Part shown: piece after piece, positions 1 through 12,359 of the stretch
Layout: each line of letters begins with the position of its first letter
Position numbering within the stretch: the stretch's first letter is position 1
Source: Antedon bifida
Taxonomy: Eukaryota > Echinodermata > Crinoidea > Comatulida > Antedonidae
Reading direction: 5' to 3'
DNA: 64,000 nucleotides
Assembly: GCA_963402885.1 (NCBI GenBank)
Contig: OY727096.1
Span: forward strand, 26,703,820 to 26,767,819
Position numbers and translations under genes: made by a program
The notes under the pieces: model-generated
Database searches by the model: none
Told to the model about the DNA's origin: nothing
Seen by the model: only the letters and a program-made list of their open reading frames with translations

Positions 1-48
1 ACAAAAATAAATTTTTAAAAAACCAATTAATTTCTTTTGTATTTTCAG

Positions 49-3000
49 GAATTCCGTTAATAATTACAATTGTTTATGCAATATGTGAACTTCAACTAGG
101 CGTAGGGTAAGAACATGAATTAATTCAGTTTATTGTTACAGCGAATAAGTTGACTACCGTGTTTTAAATCTGGCTCCACCTGTGATGCAACGTAGGACGT
201 ATGCGCAATGTAACTTCACCAATCACAAGCGACAGTTGATTATGTTGTTCCACGTTTACGTACGTGCGTGCGCGCGCTGCGTATAATACCAAGCTTTAGT
301 TAGTTGCATTTGGATAAAGGCTTTTTTTTTCGAGCGGGTGGGAGAACATTAGTCAGACTCCCGCCACTTTTGCGAGACTTCTTGAAACCTCCTATTTTAC
401 TCCATAATGTTCTTTATTGCAGATGTTGGGCATCTGTTGGGGCTGACCTGTATGACGAGAATGGTGACCCCATAAAGGGCTCTGTTGAATATCTTGAATT
501 CATATTTGTTGGACCAGTTATTGCCATATTGGTGGTAAGTTTAAGTTATATAATTTTGAATACAGAAACAGAAATAATATTGTGCAGTTGGTGTTATCTG
601 CTGTTTGGTTCTAGACCGAAATTAGTAAAAAGATAAAAATGTTGGCACATATGGCGTTTCATACGTATAATACATGAGCTCCTAGTATTCAGAACAAAAA
701 TCGAAACGCCGACTGGTGGACTAACATAAACCAATAAACTACAGACTTGGGGAAAGTCTAGGGTATGTGTAGCGTACGCAATTGTGAGGCTGTTTCAATT
801 CAATCAACTGTCAGTTTAGTCCATTCCCTCTTACTTAATATTATCACATGTACGGAGTAAGTAGCTGACGTAACCATGGAACAATTTATTTCTCCATTGT
901 GTAGTATACGTCAGTAAATGTGAACTAGGCAGTAGCGTTGAGCGTTGTTACCCACGCCACATACAGATCTATCTCAAAGATGTATTGTCCCCCAAAAACA
1001 TGAAAAATAAAGATTAATAAAATCAGACTTTGAATCGATTATTTTCTAGATCTAATAAAGTTAATCATCACTTTCGTAGAAAAAAAACCGGCAAAAATAA
1101 TGTTTTCACTTATAAAATGACAAAATAAAGGGTTAAATTCGACCAAAAACCTATTGGCTGGCAGCCAATTTGACTATTTTTTGCTTTAAATTACATTTTT
1201 TGGGTAAACACATTTTTTTTTCGATCCAAAGTGGATAACTATTAGGTGACATTAAATGGCATATTCAACAAAAACAATTGTAAGAATTATTTTTTCAGGG
1301 GGACAATACATCTTTAATTCTTTTAAATAACTCGTCATTGTAAATCAATTAGAGTTTGATGGTTTACAACAAAAAAAACAATAATGTAATATATAAATAT
1401 TGCTCTATATATTATTACGTTTATTTCTTTGTGTTACAGACGAATTGCTTCTTCTTGTTTCACATTAGTTTCATTTTAATGACGAAACTTAAGGCATCGC
1501 ATTCCTTTGAAACCAAACAGTACAGGTATGTATTGATTGAATCATACTACACATCAATTATGACGACATACTTCTCTTTACTTCTTGATTGACCAATGCG
1601 GAAATCCGACCAAGAAGAGAACCTCTGGATACCGGTAGTGACTGGTATAGTACCAGACCGATGACACCAATCATGCGAAAGAGGCCCTGGATAGTGACTG
1701 GACAGTGACTGGACGTGCCGACCGAAGGGTGTCAACCTCCCCGATATTTCGAGTCATCTTCCGCTCTCCCACTAAAATGCAATTCATTCTGATATTTTGG
1801 ATAAACCAAAAAAATTAAATAACTCGATGATTTATTATGTATAAATTTACGATTCTAGAGAATTGAAAACATACAGTAGTAATATCTGTAGGCCTACACA
1901 ACTCATGCGTTTTTTAATAAGTGAAATAAGGTTACGCCAGACATCAGTACCCATTTACAATTATAGATTATATAGCCCTCTATGGTTTGATGCATTGTTA
2001 CAGCGCCCTCGATATTTAATTTTTCCAAATTGGGAGGTCTGGTCAAAACTATGTAAAACCGCGTTATCGGGACGTGAATCTATCAAGGAACACACTTCGG
2101 ACATGAATTAGACCAAGGATGACTGACCACCCATTGTCATTGTTTTCTTTCGCTTGTTGCCTTCATAATTTGTCATCGTCATGTGACGGATTGTTGTTTG
2201 TCGTTTCAGGAAAGCTTTACGTGGCATCGTCCTTCTCTTACCGTTACTTGGGGTTACGGGAATTGTTTACGTCTTCAATACTGGTGGTGGTAACCATCCA
2301 TCCGTGGTTATCAGTAACGCTTTGCTTCATTCGTTTGAGGGCTTTTTTGTCGTCTTGATATATGTCTTTTGCAACCAAGAGGTAAGGCAGAGTTATTGCA
2401 AACCATAATTGTTAACTACATAGAACCTTGGTTAAGGATAGCCCTGGGGGCAAAGAGGAAACGAACGAGGGCTAATAACATGCTTTAACGTTAGCCAACC
2501 CATATTCTAGGAACACCCACTGCTAGTGAAAACTCCGTAGAGGGTAGACTTTGTTTAGTCCTGAATGTTTTCCCTTCATAAGGTTGCACAGTAGGCCTAC
2601 TTCATATCAGCACTGTGTGCTTAAACTTTCACCATATTGTGCAAACTTTGGGCACAGGGCACAACATTCACATGTATCCAAACCAAAACCATACTTCCGT
2701 AATAATACATGTTTTCTTTATCTATTTGTCAGGTAAAAAGGGTAATCAAACGAAAAATTCATCATTGGAGAGAGGAGCAGTCGTTGCCCACTCGGCAAGT
2801 ATCGCGACGCGGGTCTCATTCCCGCCAAAACAGTATCGTTAGCGCTATGTACGCCAAACACAACGGTGACAATAATGTTGTTTTCGACAAGGCAAGGAAT
2901 AATTCAAAAGTCGGTTGTTGCAACTTCACCAAGACACAAAAGAATGAGGGTTATAACATGATGACCGCGAATTCTTTTGACGCGAGTACACGCCAAAGTT

Positions 3001-3518
3001 CGTTAGATGGTATTACCAGTGAGAAGTGCTTTACTAAACCAGGGTTTGAGTCCATATCTGAGGTAAGCACTGGACAAGAGAACTCGTACAGCAAATCTGA
3101 GAACTCCGTTGTCTACCACGAGAAACATCCAGATACAAATCAAAATCTGAAAGTTGTGTCTAACAATGGATCTGTCAATAAATTATCAACACATAGTGAA
3201 TCGAATGATTCCGGATTGAAAGCAGTAGAAATAAATTCAACGTCGTCGAAAGATAAAGATATTTTAACAAATAAAGAGCAGTGTCGCGATTCTTCAGAAC
3301 AGGAGGACGAACAGGAAGCACTTTTGCAGAATAGTCTTACAGACGAGACTGAACCACGGCCTGCTGACGATTGTGTCGGAGATGGAGATACGGAGTATTC
3401 TGCACTTATGACTAAAGAAACGGATGACACATCTTTATCAGACGATTTGTGCTTGGACGTTAAACATAAAAACAGTATGATCATTCCAAAAGGTTTGGCT
3501 ATAGGCACGCAGCTTTGA
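49..3518 (+). CDS. Class B (secretin-family) GPCR, 3' part (TM4 to C-terminus)
   Basis: This is a seven-transmembrane peptide-hormone receptor of the plasma membrane, signalling through G proteins; its 5' exons lie before the window. I built it from five exons whose splice phases all agree: 49-106, 423-534, 1440-1525, 2210-2381 and 2733-3518 (stop TGA). The joined protein shows the end of TM4 (GIPLIITIVYA), the conserved second-loop CW, TM5 with a GP motif, and a third loop TKLKASHSFETKQYRKALR. TM6 carries LLPLLG, and TM7 reads SFEGFFVVLIYVFCNQEV. These are hallmark class B1 motifs. The last exon encodes about 261 residues of cytoplasmic tail, basic and Ser-rich at first and then acidic and Ser/Thr-rich, much longer than usual in the family. 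The subtype (CRH, PTH, PDF or calcitonin-like) cannot be fixed without the N-terminal hormone-binding domain. An adhesion-type receptor is the main alternative and less likely. Confidence 0.88.
976..1315. mobile_element. MITE with perfect 18-bp terminal inverted repeats, in a GPCR intron
   Basis: The ends read AAAGATGTATTGTCCCCC and its exact reverse complement, 340 bp apart. There is no coding capacity. Related partial copies lie at 10677-10845 (opposite orientation) and about 25950-26160, sharing the inner segment around GCTTTAAATTA and TAACTATTA.GTGACATTAAA. The superfamily is not assigned; I see no clear target-site duplication. Confidence 0.75.
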
Positions 3519-4690
3519 TAAACGTTTTGTGTTGAATATGGACATTATGGCAGTTGAACAGAGAATACGTTGTGAATTTTTGAATGGTTCTTTTACCACG
3601 TGGATGGGTGATGTTTCAATTTGGAAACTCTGCCAACATATTTTAACTACAACTTGGAGAAAATGCTGCCGAGATATTTGTATATAGAATAATATGTATA
3701 TTATGGTGTTTGTATAGACCTTTGATGAAACTGTTGTTATGTGCCAATCTTCGCGATGCCAATGTCTTTATATTGTTGTATGTTTGAAGACGGCGAAGTA
3801 CTTTTAAAATCGTATCATTACAATGCTATAGGATAATATGACTGAAGACGATATCTGATTGATGCGTTTCCTAATAGTCAATTTGACTGCGAAGTATGGG
3901 AAGTTATGAAAAGGTAGAATTACCCAATAATTCAAAGTATCAACTCAAAGTCTCTTCTTGCAGGCGTCTCTTTGCAAAAAAACATCAAACTGCGCTTGGT
4001 TTTTAGGTAGAAAGCAACACCAAGTAATTTGACCAATCACAAGGCCTACGTCTTAATCACGTGGTATTGTGCCTCATGGTAATTGGGAATCAGCTCTATG
4101 TACACAAGTCAACCAACTTTTACCCTTTTCTCAATACACCTATCTGCATGATTGAATAGTTTTCAGGCTCATAATTTACCCGAGCAGACGATAACACCAT
4201 GTGAAAAGAGACGATGTGCGCGCCAAAGTTTTGCTTGCTTGTCTGACTACGATGGAAACAAACATTGTGACATCACACATTCCTATATTAATTTGTCTTT
4301 CAGTGTAATATACGAGTCGCCATATTGAAATTTCTATTTTTATATAATTCCAATGACGTCATTGATGAGAATGAATAATGAATCGACTTGGTCGTCTGGA
4401 ACAGTTTGCGATTGATCAGAGTTATGACGTTTAGCTCATCATATCATGTATTCCTGCATAAGATAAACTGTAGAATATAGACTTGTTATTTGATGTTCTA
4501 CATAAATGTTATTTACGCCAATTTCACAACCGGCGTCCCATAGCATTTACCTATAATCGTGGTTTAAATTGTACCGTGGTGTACCATTGATTGTCGTCGC
4601 GACGTACTATGTGTCGTTTCGAGTTGTCATTGTGACGTAATCTAATTTTATAAGTAACTGAAATAAATAAAAGGTGTATATAAATATGTT
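3519..4690 (+). other. Probable 3' UTR of the class B GPCR gene
   Basis: Non-coding sequence follows the receptor stop codon. The best candidate poly(A) signals are the overlapping AATAAA words at 4662-4671. A perfect cAMP-response-type palindrome TGACGTCA sits at 4354-4361, but in this position it may be chance. The UTR extent is inferred only from the poly(A) words. Confidence 0.45.
4662..4671 (+). terminator. Candidate poly(A) signal of the GPCR gene
   Basis: Two overlapping AATAAA hexamers lie about 1.15 kb after the stop codon, followed by a T-rich stretch. Other AATAAA words occur in this AT-rich region (for example near 5284), so the true site is not proven. Confidence 0.35.
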
Positions 4691-7535
4691 TTTATAAATT
4701 CTGCGTAATTTTATCATGCGTTTTTAATAATTTTATTGTTTATAGACGTTAATTGCAGCTAAACCAAGTGTCAAGTTACACTAACTGAAATGTTGAGCGG
4801 AATATATTTTAATATAATCAGGTCATTCAACTATTTTAATTTATGGTGCGGGACTAAGTATAGTTTAGTGAATACAATTTTATTTTTAGGTGGAAGTGTG
4901 TATTAATTTATTTATGGACCATGAGTGTAGGCCTATTGTTTTATTAGCCTAAGTAAAATATTATACTAACGTTCATTTGTTGAATTGTTTTGCTACATAT
5001 CACTGTATAGATAAGAAAAAATACGGCTTGGTAAAATTATAAACAAAAGATTGTGACGTTTCATCGCTATTGTTATAAATAGTGTTTAATGATAATTTTT
5101 AAATATCTATATGAAACATTTTATAAATAATACTTTATCAATTGAATTTAAGGTTATAAATTAAATACAATTGCAATAACCCGATTATCAGACAATAACG
5201 ATAATGTGATTATTATTGTAGGCCTATATTTTTTACGATTTGTACTATTTTGCTTTGTTATTAACGAATAATACCGTTCCCAAATAAAGAGAGTATTATT
5301 ATAGTTAACTCAGGTTAGAAGTGAATTCCACTCAAATGGATGATAGGTATGCTACCGTAAAACGGAATTTCATCGTTATCTATACAGTAAAATATAGCAT
5401 ATTCCGGTTTCCGTTTACGAATTGGGCCTGCACTCGCGAGGTTATTGAAAACCTTCAGACGGATCAATAGAACGACTCCTCTTCCTCTTATTCCAACATT
5501 TCTTTTCAAGGTATATATACTAATAAACATCTTAGTTCTCAATCGATTGAAAATCCAAGTTTGAAACATCGTCAAACAGAGGCCTGAAGGTATCAACAGT
5601 TGTTTAGTGCTAGGCTGATGCTAACACTGTTGGAACATCGGTACCCGCCGGGTTCTGTTTTTTTTTTTTTTTTTTTTGCTATAAGCCTAACACATGATAA
5701 ATATATCTCTTTATATTACTGATAAACAATAACAGTATTGATGTGTGAAAGTTGCCAAACGTGTAAATGAGCTAGTACGTACAATGTGAAGTTATATTCA
5801 ATCTTCCTTGTGTTATCGTGCTAAATTCTAGATATCGATAACTTAAGTTAAAGCTATAGGCCTATTTGGTGCCAATGAATGAGAGATAAACCCACCAGAA
5901 AACAAAACGTGTAATATAGCTTAATTTTATAATAAATTAATAAAGCTATCTAGTCAGTGAAACACATCTGTGCTTTGTTTTATTTGATTGTCTAATCTCA
6001 TGGATTTTAAAACAAATTTTTGACGATGACAGGATTTGGTAATTACGAAATGAGCTTTAATTAAAATTCAAATTTATTATGGCACTTTCATGAATGAAGC
6101 AAATGTTGATCATGCTGAATCATTACTATTAAGGAAGATAACGATCCACGATAAAAGATAAATATATTTAAGCCAATTGATAACCATTTATGCTGTCTTT
6201 GATAAAAATAATTTCTTTTTTAACTCCAATAAAATGACGTCATGATATTATTGCTCTTCTATTTTCTATTACTAATTATGATTGGACGTTTAAATAGTTC
6301 ATTCTAGGATGAACATTTTTGTATTTCTTTTGTCGCGGGCGCTTTTAGGCAGTTATATTCAAGAGGACGGAAGAATTAGGAAACTGTATCCCACGGAAGC
6401 TTTAGTACTACGGCTTGACAGGAGTGGGAATTTGTAAACTCAGACTGGTAATGCTCATGACTGTACTGGTTTTTGTTGGGCACTGATTTATTACACTTGA
6501 ATGAATTGTCACTTGGAAGAGAGATTGGAATGTTCCATTCATCGCCAAGCAATACGTTTGTAAACGTTATTAGGCCTAAATCTATTGAAATACTACTATT
6601 TTATTACACCGCTCCTGGTAGGTTATTGTTTACTACGGCTGAAAAAATGGATATTCGGACTGGGCATGCTCAAACCCCAAAGCACGTCTGGGAGAACATA
6701 GCCTATGAGATGTAGGCTATAAATGTTTACTAGGCCTGTTAAACACATAAAATTGATAAATAAATCATTATTTCTTAAATTATTAAATCCAATTTAAAAA
6801 AAAATCATTTAATGACCAATAATTAAAACTGTTACGTCAAAATGTCGAGCGGCGTTTTTGTAAGAAATTATTTAAAAATGAATAATGTGTGGTTGTGAAA
6901 GTCTATATGCAAAAAGTAGTAGTTATAGGTGGCGCTAAACAAAAACATGTTGATACTGCAACATAGGTTGTTGAGTGTTTTATGTTGATAAGGTAGGCCT
7001 AACTAAGCTTTTTAGGTTATTATTTCTTTATTTGAGCAAGAATGAATGTTTTGCTAATTTTACGTTACTTGTGATTTATCTCTGAAAAGACGAGACGTAT
7101 GATAGCACTCGATTAAGATTAAGCTAAGCTAGCCTTAGTTAGGAAGTTAGGGGAGCCTATCCTAGCCTAGCTAGCTAGGGAGGGGCCTAGCTAGCTAGGG
7201 CCAGGCCTATAGGCCTAGATAGAGGCTACGCCTACAGTAGGCTACTCTACTGCGACTAGGCTAGGCCTAGTCTGTGATTATTCAATATTGTGAGCCTGAC
7301 TGCATGCTGTTGCTGGCCTGCCCCCTGCCGGAGTGTGACTGGTTTGTGTTCCTCGCCGGTGTCATGCGAAATTAGGTTCTATTATGCCAAATTAGGTAGA
7401 CATATGATTGTATGGGTTGGCCTAGAACTACCTAGGCCTAGTAGTTGTTTGTGTGATTTAATGAATAATAGATAAATTTAATATTGAATAATTAAATAAT
7501 ACATTTCATTTTTGTAAAATATATATTTTTTTTAG
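4691..7535. other. Intergenic region between the GPCR and thioesterase genes
   Basis: No convincing exon is seen. It holds a T-run of about 17 bases near 5660, a second perfect TGACGTCA at 6235-6242, and the TAGGCCTA-rich block listed separately. It should also contain the 5' non-coding exon and promoter of the thioesterase gene, because an acceptor AG (7534-7535) directly precedes the start codon. That upstream exon could not be placed. Confidence 0.5.
7085..7450. repeat. Low-complexity CTAGGC/TAGGCCTA-rich block
   Basis: This stretch is dominated by overlapping copies of CTAGGC, GCTAG and the palindrome TAGGCCTA, richer in GC than its surroundings. It sits just upstream of the thioesterase coding start and may overlap its promoter. 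A similar block lies at 12630-13075, upstream of the CUL2 start codon. Confidence 0.6.
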
Positions 7536-7536
7536 G

Positions 7537-10501
7537 ATGGAGAGCATGATTAATTGTCGCCATACACGACCAAATGCTGAGCTTCGTTTATTCTGCTTTC
7601 CGTGGGCTGGAGGTGGAACAAATTATTATGTAAATTGGGCTAAGACTTTACCTGACTCCATAGAAGGTACAAAAGATCACAGGTCATGCGAGAATTGAGA
7701 GTAATTAATAATAAAGTCTAGAAATGGATAATAATTCAGAATAATTAGCATATCCAGGGTTCATACGGATCATTTGGCTTATTAGATTTGGACTTTAGTG
7801 ATAGTTTTTCTATTGAGCCTTGTTACAACCGTTAATGTAGAACAACCCACCGCTTATGTAGTAAAACCTCCAGCTTATGTAGAAACACCAACAGCTTATG
7901 TAGTAAATAAAAATCAACGATAGTAACTACATAAGCTGGGAGGCAATTTTCGTTACTACATAAGCTGTTGACTGTTTCTACATTAGCTGGTGTTGATTTT
8001 TATTTACTACATAAGCTGTTGGTGTTTCTACATAAGTTGGAGGTTTTACTACATAAGCGGTGGATTGTTCTACATTAAGGGTTGTTTCGACATTAGCTGG
8101 CGTTTTCTACATTAGCGGTTGTAACAAGCCTCTTGTGCCTCTACGCAAAAATAAATGATAAACTAGCAAGTCTAACATTTTACACTTACTATCTTATTAA
8201 ATATTAATTTAAAAAGTCAAAATACTGCCTCACATTTGTAATTAATTTAAAATCAATAACGTTTTATTGAAATATCATAATAATTAAAAATCTGTTTTTA
8301 TTTTATAGTATGTGCAGTTCGATTAGCGGGAAGAGAAAGTCGTTTGAATGACAAACCATGTGGTGATATATGTACAACCGTAGCTAACATTGCTAACACA
8401 CTCCTCCCAAAGTTTCAATCAAAACCCTTTGCTTTTTTCGGTCATAGGTAAAGCTCTGTCCATACTATCAAACTAGTTTGACAAAAGAAATATGTGCCCA
8501 AATATGGTAATGATATGATATCATCGTTTCCATATATGGGCATATCACATTTCATTGTCACATCAAGTTTGATTGTGTAAACAGAGCTTTACAGCTCTTT
8601 TTAAAGAAGCTAATTTAATCCTTCAACCCTTTGACTTTAAAATCATGTTTTTATCAAATGTTGATTAGTATGGGATCAGTTCTTTCATTCGAAGTTGCTC
8701 TGTATCTGAAGAAGTACTATGGATTAGAACCAGTTCATCTCTTTGTTTCTGGATTCACCTCTCCTCAGGTAAGAGCTTTGGTGAAGAGACTAACCAATGG
8801 TTTGATGTCCTCATGGTTTCAAGTGGTTTCTTCTTCTAAAAGAAAAAAATTTTTTATACTTGGCGTCACGTGTCATACCTCTGTTAGCTGTATTAGTCTA
8901 GTCATACAAATATTGAAATGCCCACTGATAATGGAATAGATAACCAGAAACTTGTGCCAAGTCGAGTCTCCTTTTTTTGCTTTTGAATATGTGGTCTATA
9001 TTCAAGCCTGGACACTTCACTTCAGTCAAATCACACATGTCTAGTTTTCTGAATACATTATAAAGAATAGAAAAGAATATATTTATTTGTCTGCTTTAGG
9101 AAGAATTGACTTAATATTTTATTCTCTTTTTTTAGTCTGCAGGACAAAGAATTGCAACCGATTGGATAAATATGCCAGAGGACGATTTTTTGGAAAATAT
9201 AAAACGAATTGGTGGAACACCGCAAGAAGTTTTAGAAAACCGTGATTTGATGAAAATGTATATGCCATCACTGAGGGCTGATTTTCACATGGTATCACAT
9301 TATAGGTATGGTTAATTTTTATTTGTACTTTACAATTTATTTATTTTCTAATACCATACCCTCTCCTTATTAGGTCATTGATGTTCCATAATGGCAGCGT
9401 TAATTTTTTTTCTTTATTTGCCATTATGGCAAAGGTTGTTAACTTACTATTCCTAAAGCTCTGCCTACAATATCAAACTTTATTTCACAAACAAATGTGA
9501 TGTGCCCATATATGGACACGATGACGTCATATCACTATCGTATTTGGGCTTGTCTGTACTATTAACCTCTTACCCTGCACATTATCATAATCGTATTATT
9601 TTTTTATTTTATTTGTTTTTATACACACAGCTGCTGTGTGAATAGCCAGTCTTGTACAACTTTGCATTTCTATGATTTTTCAGGTATGATCTTCCTGAAA
9701 ATGTCCCTCTGACGTGCCCTGTGAGTTTTACAGATGGAGACAATGATAAGCCTCATGATTTTGCTGGTAAAAATTTAAATAACTTGTTTGCTGAGGGTTG
9801 AGGTGTGCTAATAAGTGGTAGTTGTGGCACAGTACATTTTTTTAATAAGATATTATAGATAATAGAGAATAAAGGACAAACTAAACCAACCCAACATCTA
9901 AATAAACTGAGCCTAACCTTCTAAGTAATCTCTCCCACTTGGTTGAGTTGAGTTTGGTTGTAAACAAAGTAGATATCCCTAAGAGAGTAGACTGGCCCAA
10001 GTCTTTCTAAACTATTTCCAGCTCATGTATTATGTATAAAAAATATTGATCTTCTTTACAAATATTAAGTCGTTCGTCTAGAACCTAGACTACACTTATT
10101 TTACTAATGTATGTTTATTCTTTTTACTGAAGTACCCACACAAGTATTGAAAACTGATAAAAATAAATCACTTTTTGTCAGTTAAAATTGCGTAATTTAA
10201 GAGAGACACAAATTATCCTTTTTACTACTAAAATATTTGCTGCCATCGTAAAATAGGTATAGTTAAATAAAAATGGTGAAAACATAGGTAAAATAGAGAT
10301 ATTGATTTCCGAGTTGGATTAAACTTGTTGCCTTAGGTTTCTATATATTAATCCAACATAAATATTTATGTTTTTAAAGGTTGGGCAAAGATCACCAACG
10401 GAGAGTTCAAGAGTCAAACGATGCCCGGTGGTCATTTTTATTTCTATAATAAGGAAAACGAACGTCAACTTTTGAAGTATATTACTGAGAAATTGCTTTG
10501 A
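7537..10501 (+). CDS. OLAH: Type II thioesterase / oleoyl-ACP hydrolase (OLAH family), complete
   Basis: This soluble alpha/beta-hydrolase releases acyl chains from the acyl carrier domain of fatty-acid or polyketide synthases. Coding exons are 7537-7666, 8309-8447, 8669-8768, 9136-9305, 9684-9766 and 10380-10501 (TGA). All phases match and give 247 residues, close to the family length. Family marks, in order, are FCFPWAGGGTNYY near residue 20, RLAGRESR at 48-55 and the nucleophile elbow GHSMGS with Ser90. Ser90 is split across an intron. The acid is Asp201 in DGDNDKP and the catalytic histidine is His226 in PGGHFYF. The start is the first ATG after an acceptor AG, so a 5' non-coding exon must lie upstream. 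No synthase gene is visible in the window, so its partner is unknown; a polyketide synthase editing role is as plausible as fatty-acid chain control. All catalytic residues are intact. Confidence 0.93.
7815..8132. mobile_element. Foldback element made of CTACATAAGCTG sub-repeats, thioesterase intron 1
   Basis: The outer ends are GAGCCTTGTTACAACCG and, on the other side, CGGTTGTAACAAGCCTC, near-perfect inverted repeats. The interior consists of many copies of CTACATAAGCTG or CTACATTAGC in both orientations, so the whole 318 bp can fold into one long imperfect hairpin. It has no coding capacity. Confidence 0.7.
8451..8589. mobile_element. TA-target MITE (family A), abutting a splice donor
   Basis: Ends are AAGCTCTGTCCATACTATC and its inverse TGTGTAAACAGAGCTT, flanked by TA on both sides (8449-8450 and 8590-8591). 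The middle is a palindrome around ATATGGGCATATCACATT. It begins three bases into thioesterase intron 2, so the donor GTAAAG is partly made by the TA duplication and the element. The TA target suggests Tc1/mariner-type mobilisation. Confidence 0.78.
9456..9560. mobile_element. TA-target MITE (family A), degenerate copy
   Basis: Starts AAGCTCTGCCTACAATATC after TA, then has the typical ATGTGATGTGCCCATATATGG core and a TGACGTCATATCACTA stretch. The right end is decayed. It lies in thioesterase intron 4. Confidence 0.6.
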
Positions 10502-10676
10502 TGATTCCATGAAGTACCGAAATAGATTTAATTTTTATGAATTTGTTCAGATATGACTCGGGATTAAAACTGATATGATGGATGATGGCTAATGATAATG
10601 TATTACACAGACTTCAGAACTAAACAAGAAATATTTCTTACAAAAAACTCTACTCGCTTATTGACGTAACAGCTTT

Positions 10677-10845
10677 AAAGATATATTGTCCCTCTGAAAA
10701 ATATTTTTTATTTCAAATTTGTTTTTGAATGTGTCATTTTATTGTCACATAATAGTTATTTTACCTGAAAATAATGTAATTTAAAGCAAAAAATACTTAA
10801 ATTGTCTGTCAGACAATGGTTTTTGAGTTATAATTAAACGTTTCT
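10677..10845. mobile_element. Truncated MITE of the AAAGAT-TATTGTCC family
   Basis: Begins AAAGATATATTGTCCCTC and runs through the reverse complement of the right half of the 976-1315 element (GTCACATAATAGTTATTTTA, then TAATTTAAAGC). The second terminal repeat is missing. Confidence 0.6.
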
Positions 10846-11823
10846 TTTCTCTTTTTATATGTGAATTTTGTTACAGAAGTGAATAACTTTGATATGAAAC
10901 ACAGACTCAATTTAGTTTATTTTATTGCTAAGGTCAAGTCTGGGGGTCACTTCATCATGCCTAGATACTTCAATCATGGACTGTTTTGATAATAATTCAA
11001 TGAATATCTGACAGCGAATTACAGTATTATATAATATCAGGGGACTCATAGATACCAGAAATGCTTTGGGATTTGTTTTTTGGGTCCAGCAGCCGGTACC
11101 TATAAATTATATTTTCGCAAAAATGTCAGTGTCTAGTACTATAACTGCTGCTTGCTTTCATCTAATAAATCAGTCATCTCTTGTGACGTATCGGGCTAGA
11201 GCAGCAGCGTGAAAAAGAAGTATTAGATGTGATTATGTACTGTTATTAGTATCTGCTGGATTTCTTGTGGCCCTAAAGCCCTTTTCTGACGTACTAGTAG
11301 TACCAGAGTTATTTATGGAAGTGGTATATTATGCAGTGGCATAACGGCTATGAGCACTCACTGGATAAACTCAGGAGTCCCACAACTAATAGAGGGGCCC
11401 TCAGAAGGGGTAAAGAGGGAAAAAGGCATTAAAATATGTTGAAAAGGAATATTCAATGTAAATGTAGGTTTTAAAGTAATCTGGCTGATACTGTCTCCTT
11501 CCCCGTGGCAACCCCTTTAGAGTGGAAACCATACCGTAAATAATAATAGTATTTTGGAATATTTTGTACTTTATTTTTACATTTCTTTAATTTAATGGAA
11601 AAAATAAATATAAAACAATAAATGTAAAAGGAAAACAAAGGAGAGAAAATCAATTTTATGCAACAAAAAAAAGCACCAAGCCAGCTAAAAATAGTTTTAT
11701 TTATATTTATATGTCATAGAATTGAAACTAATTATATAAACAGATATATATTTATATACCTGTATAGATGTATTGTAAATGCTAATGTATAATATGCTGC
11801 TACTGAAAGATAACAGTTTATGA

Positions 11824-11829
11824 AATAAA
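11824..11829 (+). terminator. Candidate poly(A) signal of the thioesterase gene
   Basis: AATAAA followed within five bases by a run of ten A. It is the best-placed signal before the CUL2 promoter region, but several other AT-rich variants exist. Confidence 0.35.
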
Positions 11830-12359
11830 TTGTAAAAAAAAAAGATTGTTGATTGTTTTCATTTCCCTGCTTTTTGTATGAAGTTTTTCATCAACTCCTC
11901 AGTCCAGTACAAAGAACAAAAACGGCGTAATACAAATCAAGTAGCTTGGTGGTTAACATGCTAGACTACCAAGGTCAAAATATATCAAAATTGTTTTTAC
12001 TTTTTTCTTTTATTTGAGTGTTATGTCGATCCATTCGTTTAATGCAAGCCATTATTTTATAATATATATATGACTCGGTACTTCAAGATATTTTTTGACT
12101 AAAACTATTTTCTTGAATACATTTGTAAAACAATCATGATTGGTCAAATGTTTTATTTTTACATTCAAGGCAAAAACAATTAATTAAAAAAGAAAGAAAA
12201 AATATAATTAAAAAAGACACTATTTTATAGGATGAAATGAGAAATTCATTTAGAGATTTGTTTTATTATAAATGAATAATAAAATGGACAAGTAATAACT
12301 GCTAAAACTGAAAAAGTTATAAAAAGTAAATGGTTTTCAACACGATTTTCAATGGTCCC

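Larger units (their letters stand above)
10502..12340 (+). other. Thioesterase 3' UTR and intergenic spacer
   Basis: No exon is recognised. A partial MITE sits at 10677-10845. A poly(A) signal candidate at 11824-11829 is followed by an A-run, which would give a 3' UTR of about 1.3 kb. The remainder is AT-rich unique-looking sequence. Confidence 0.45.

Noticed and set aside
304-636. Independent 110-residue open reading frame
   Set aside because: Only 423-534 is coding; the rest is intron read through. It is an exon of the class B receptor.
3140-3508. 122-residue minus-strand open reading frame
   Set aside because: It is antisense to the long last exon of the receptor and has no recognisable features.
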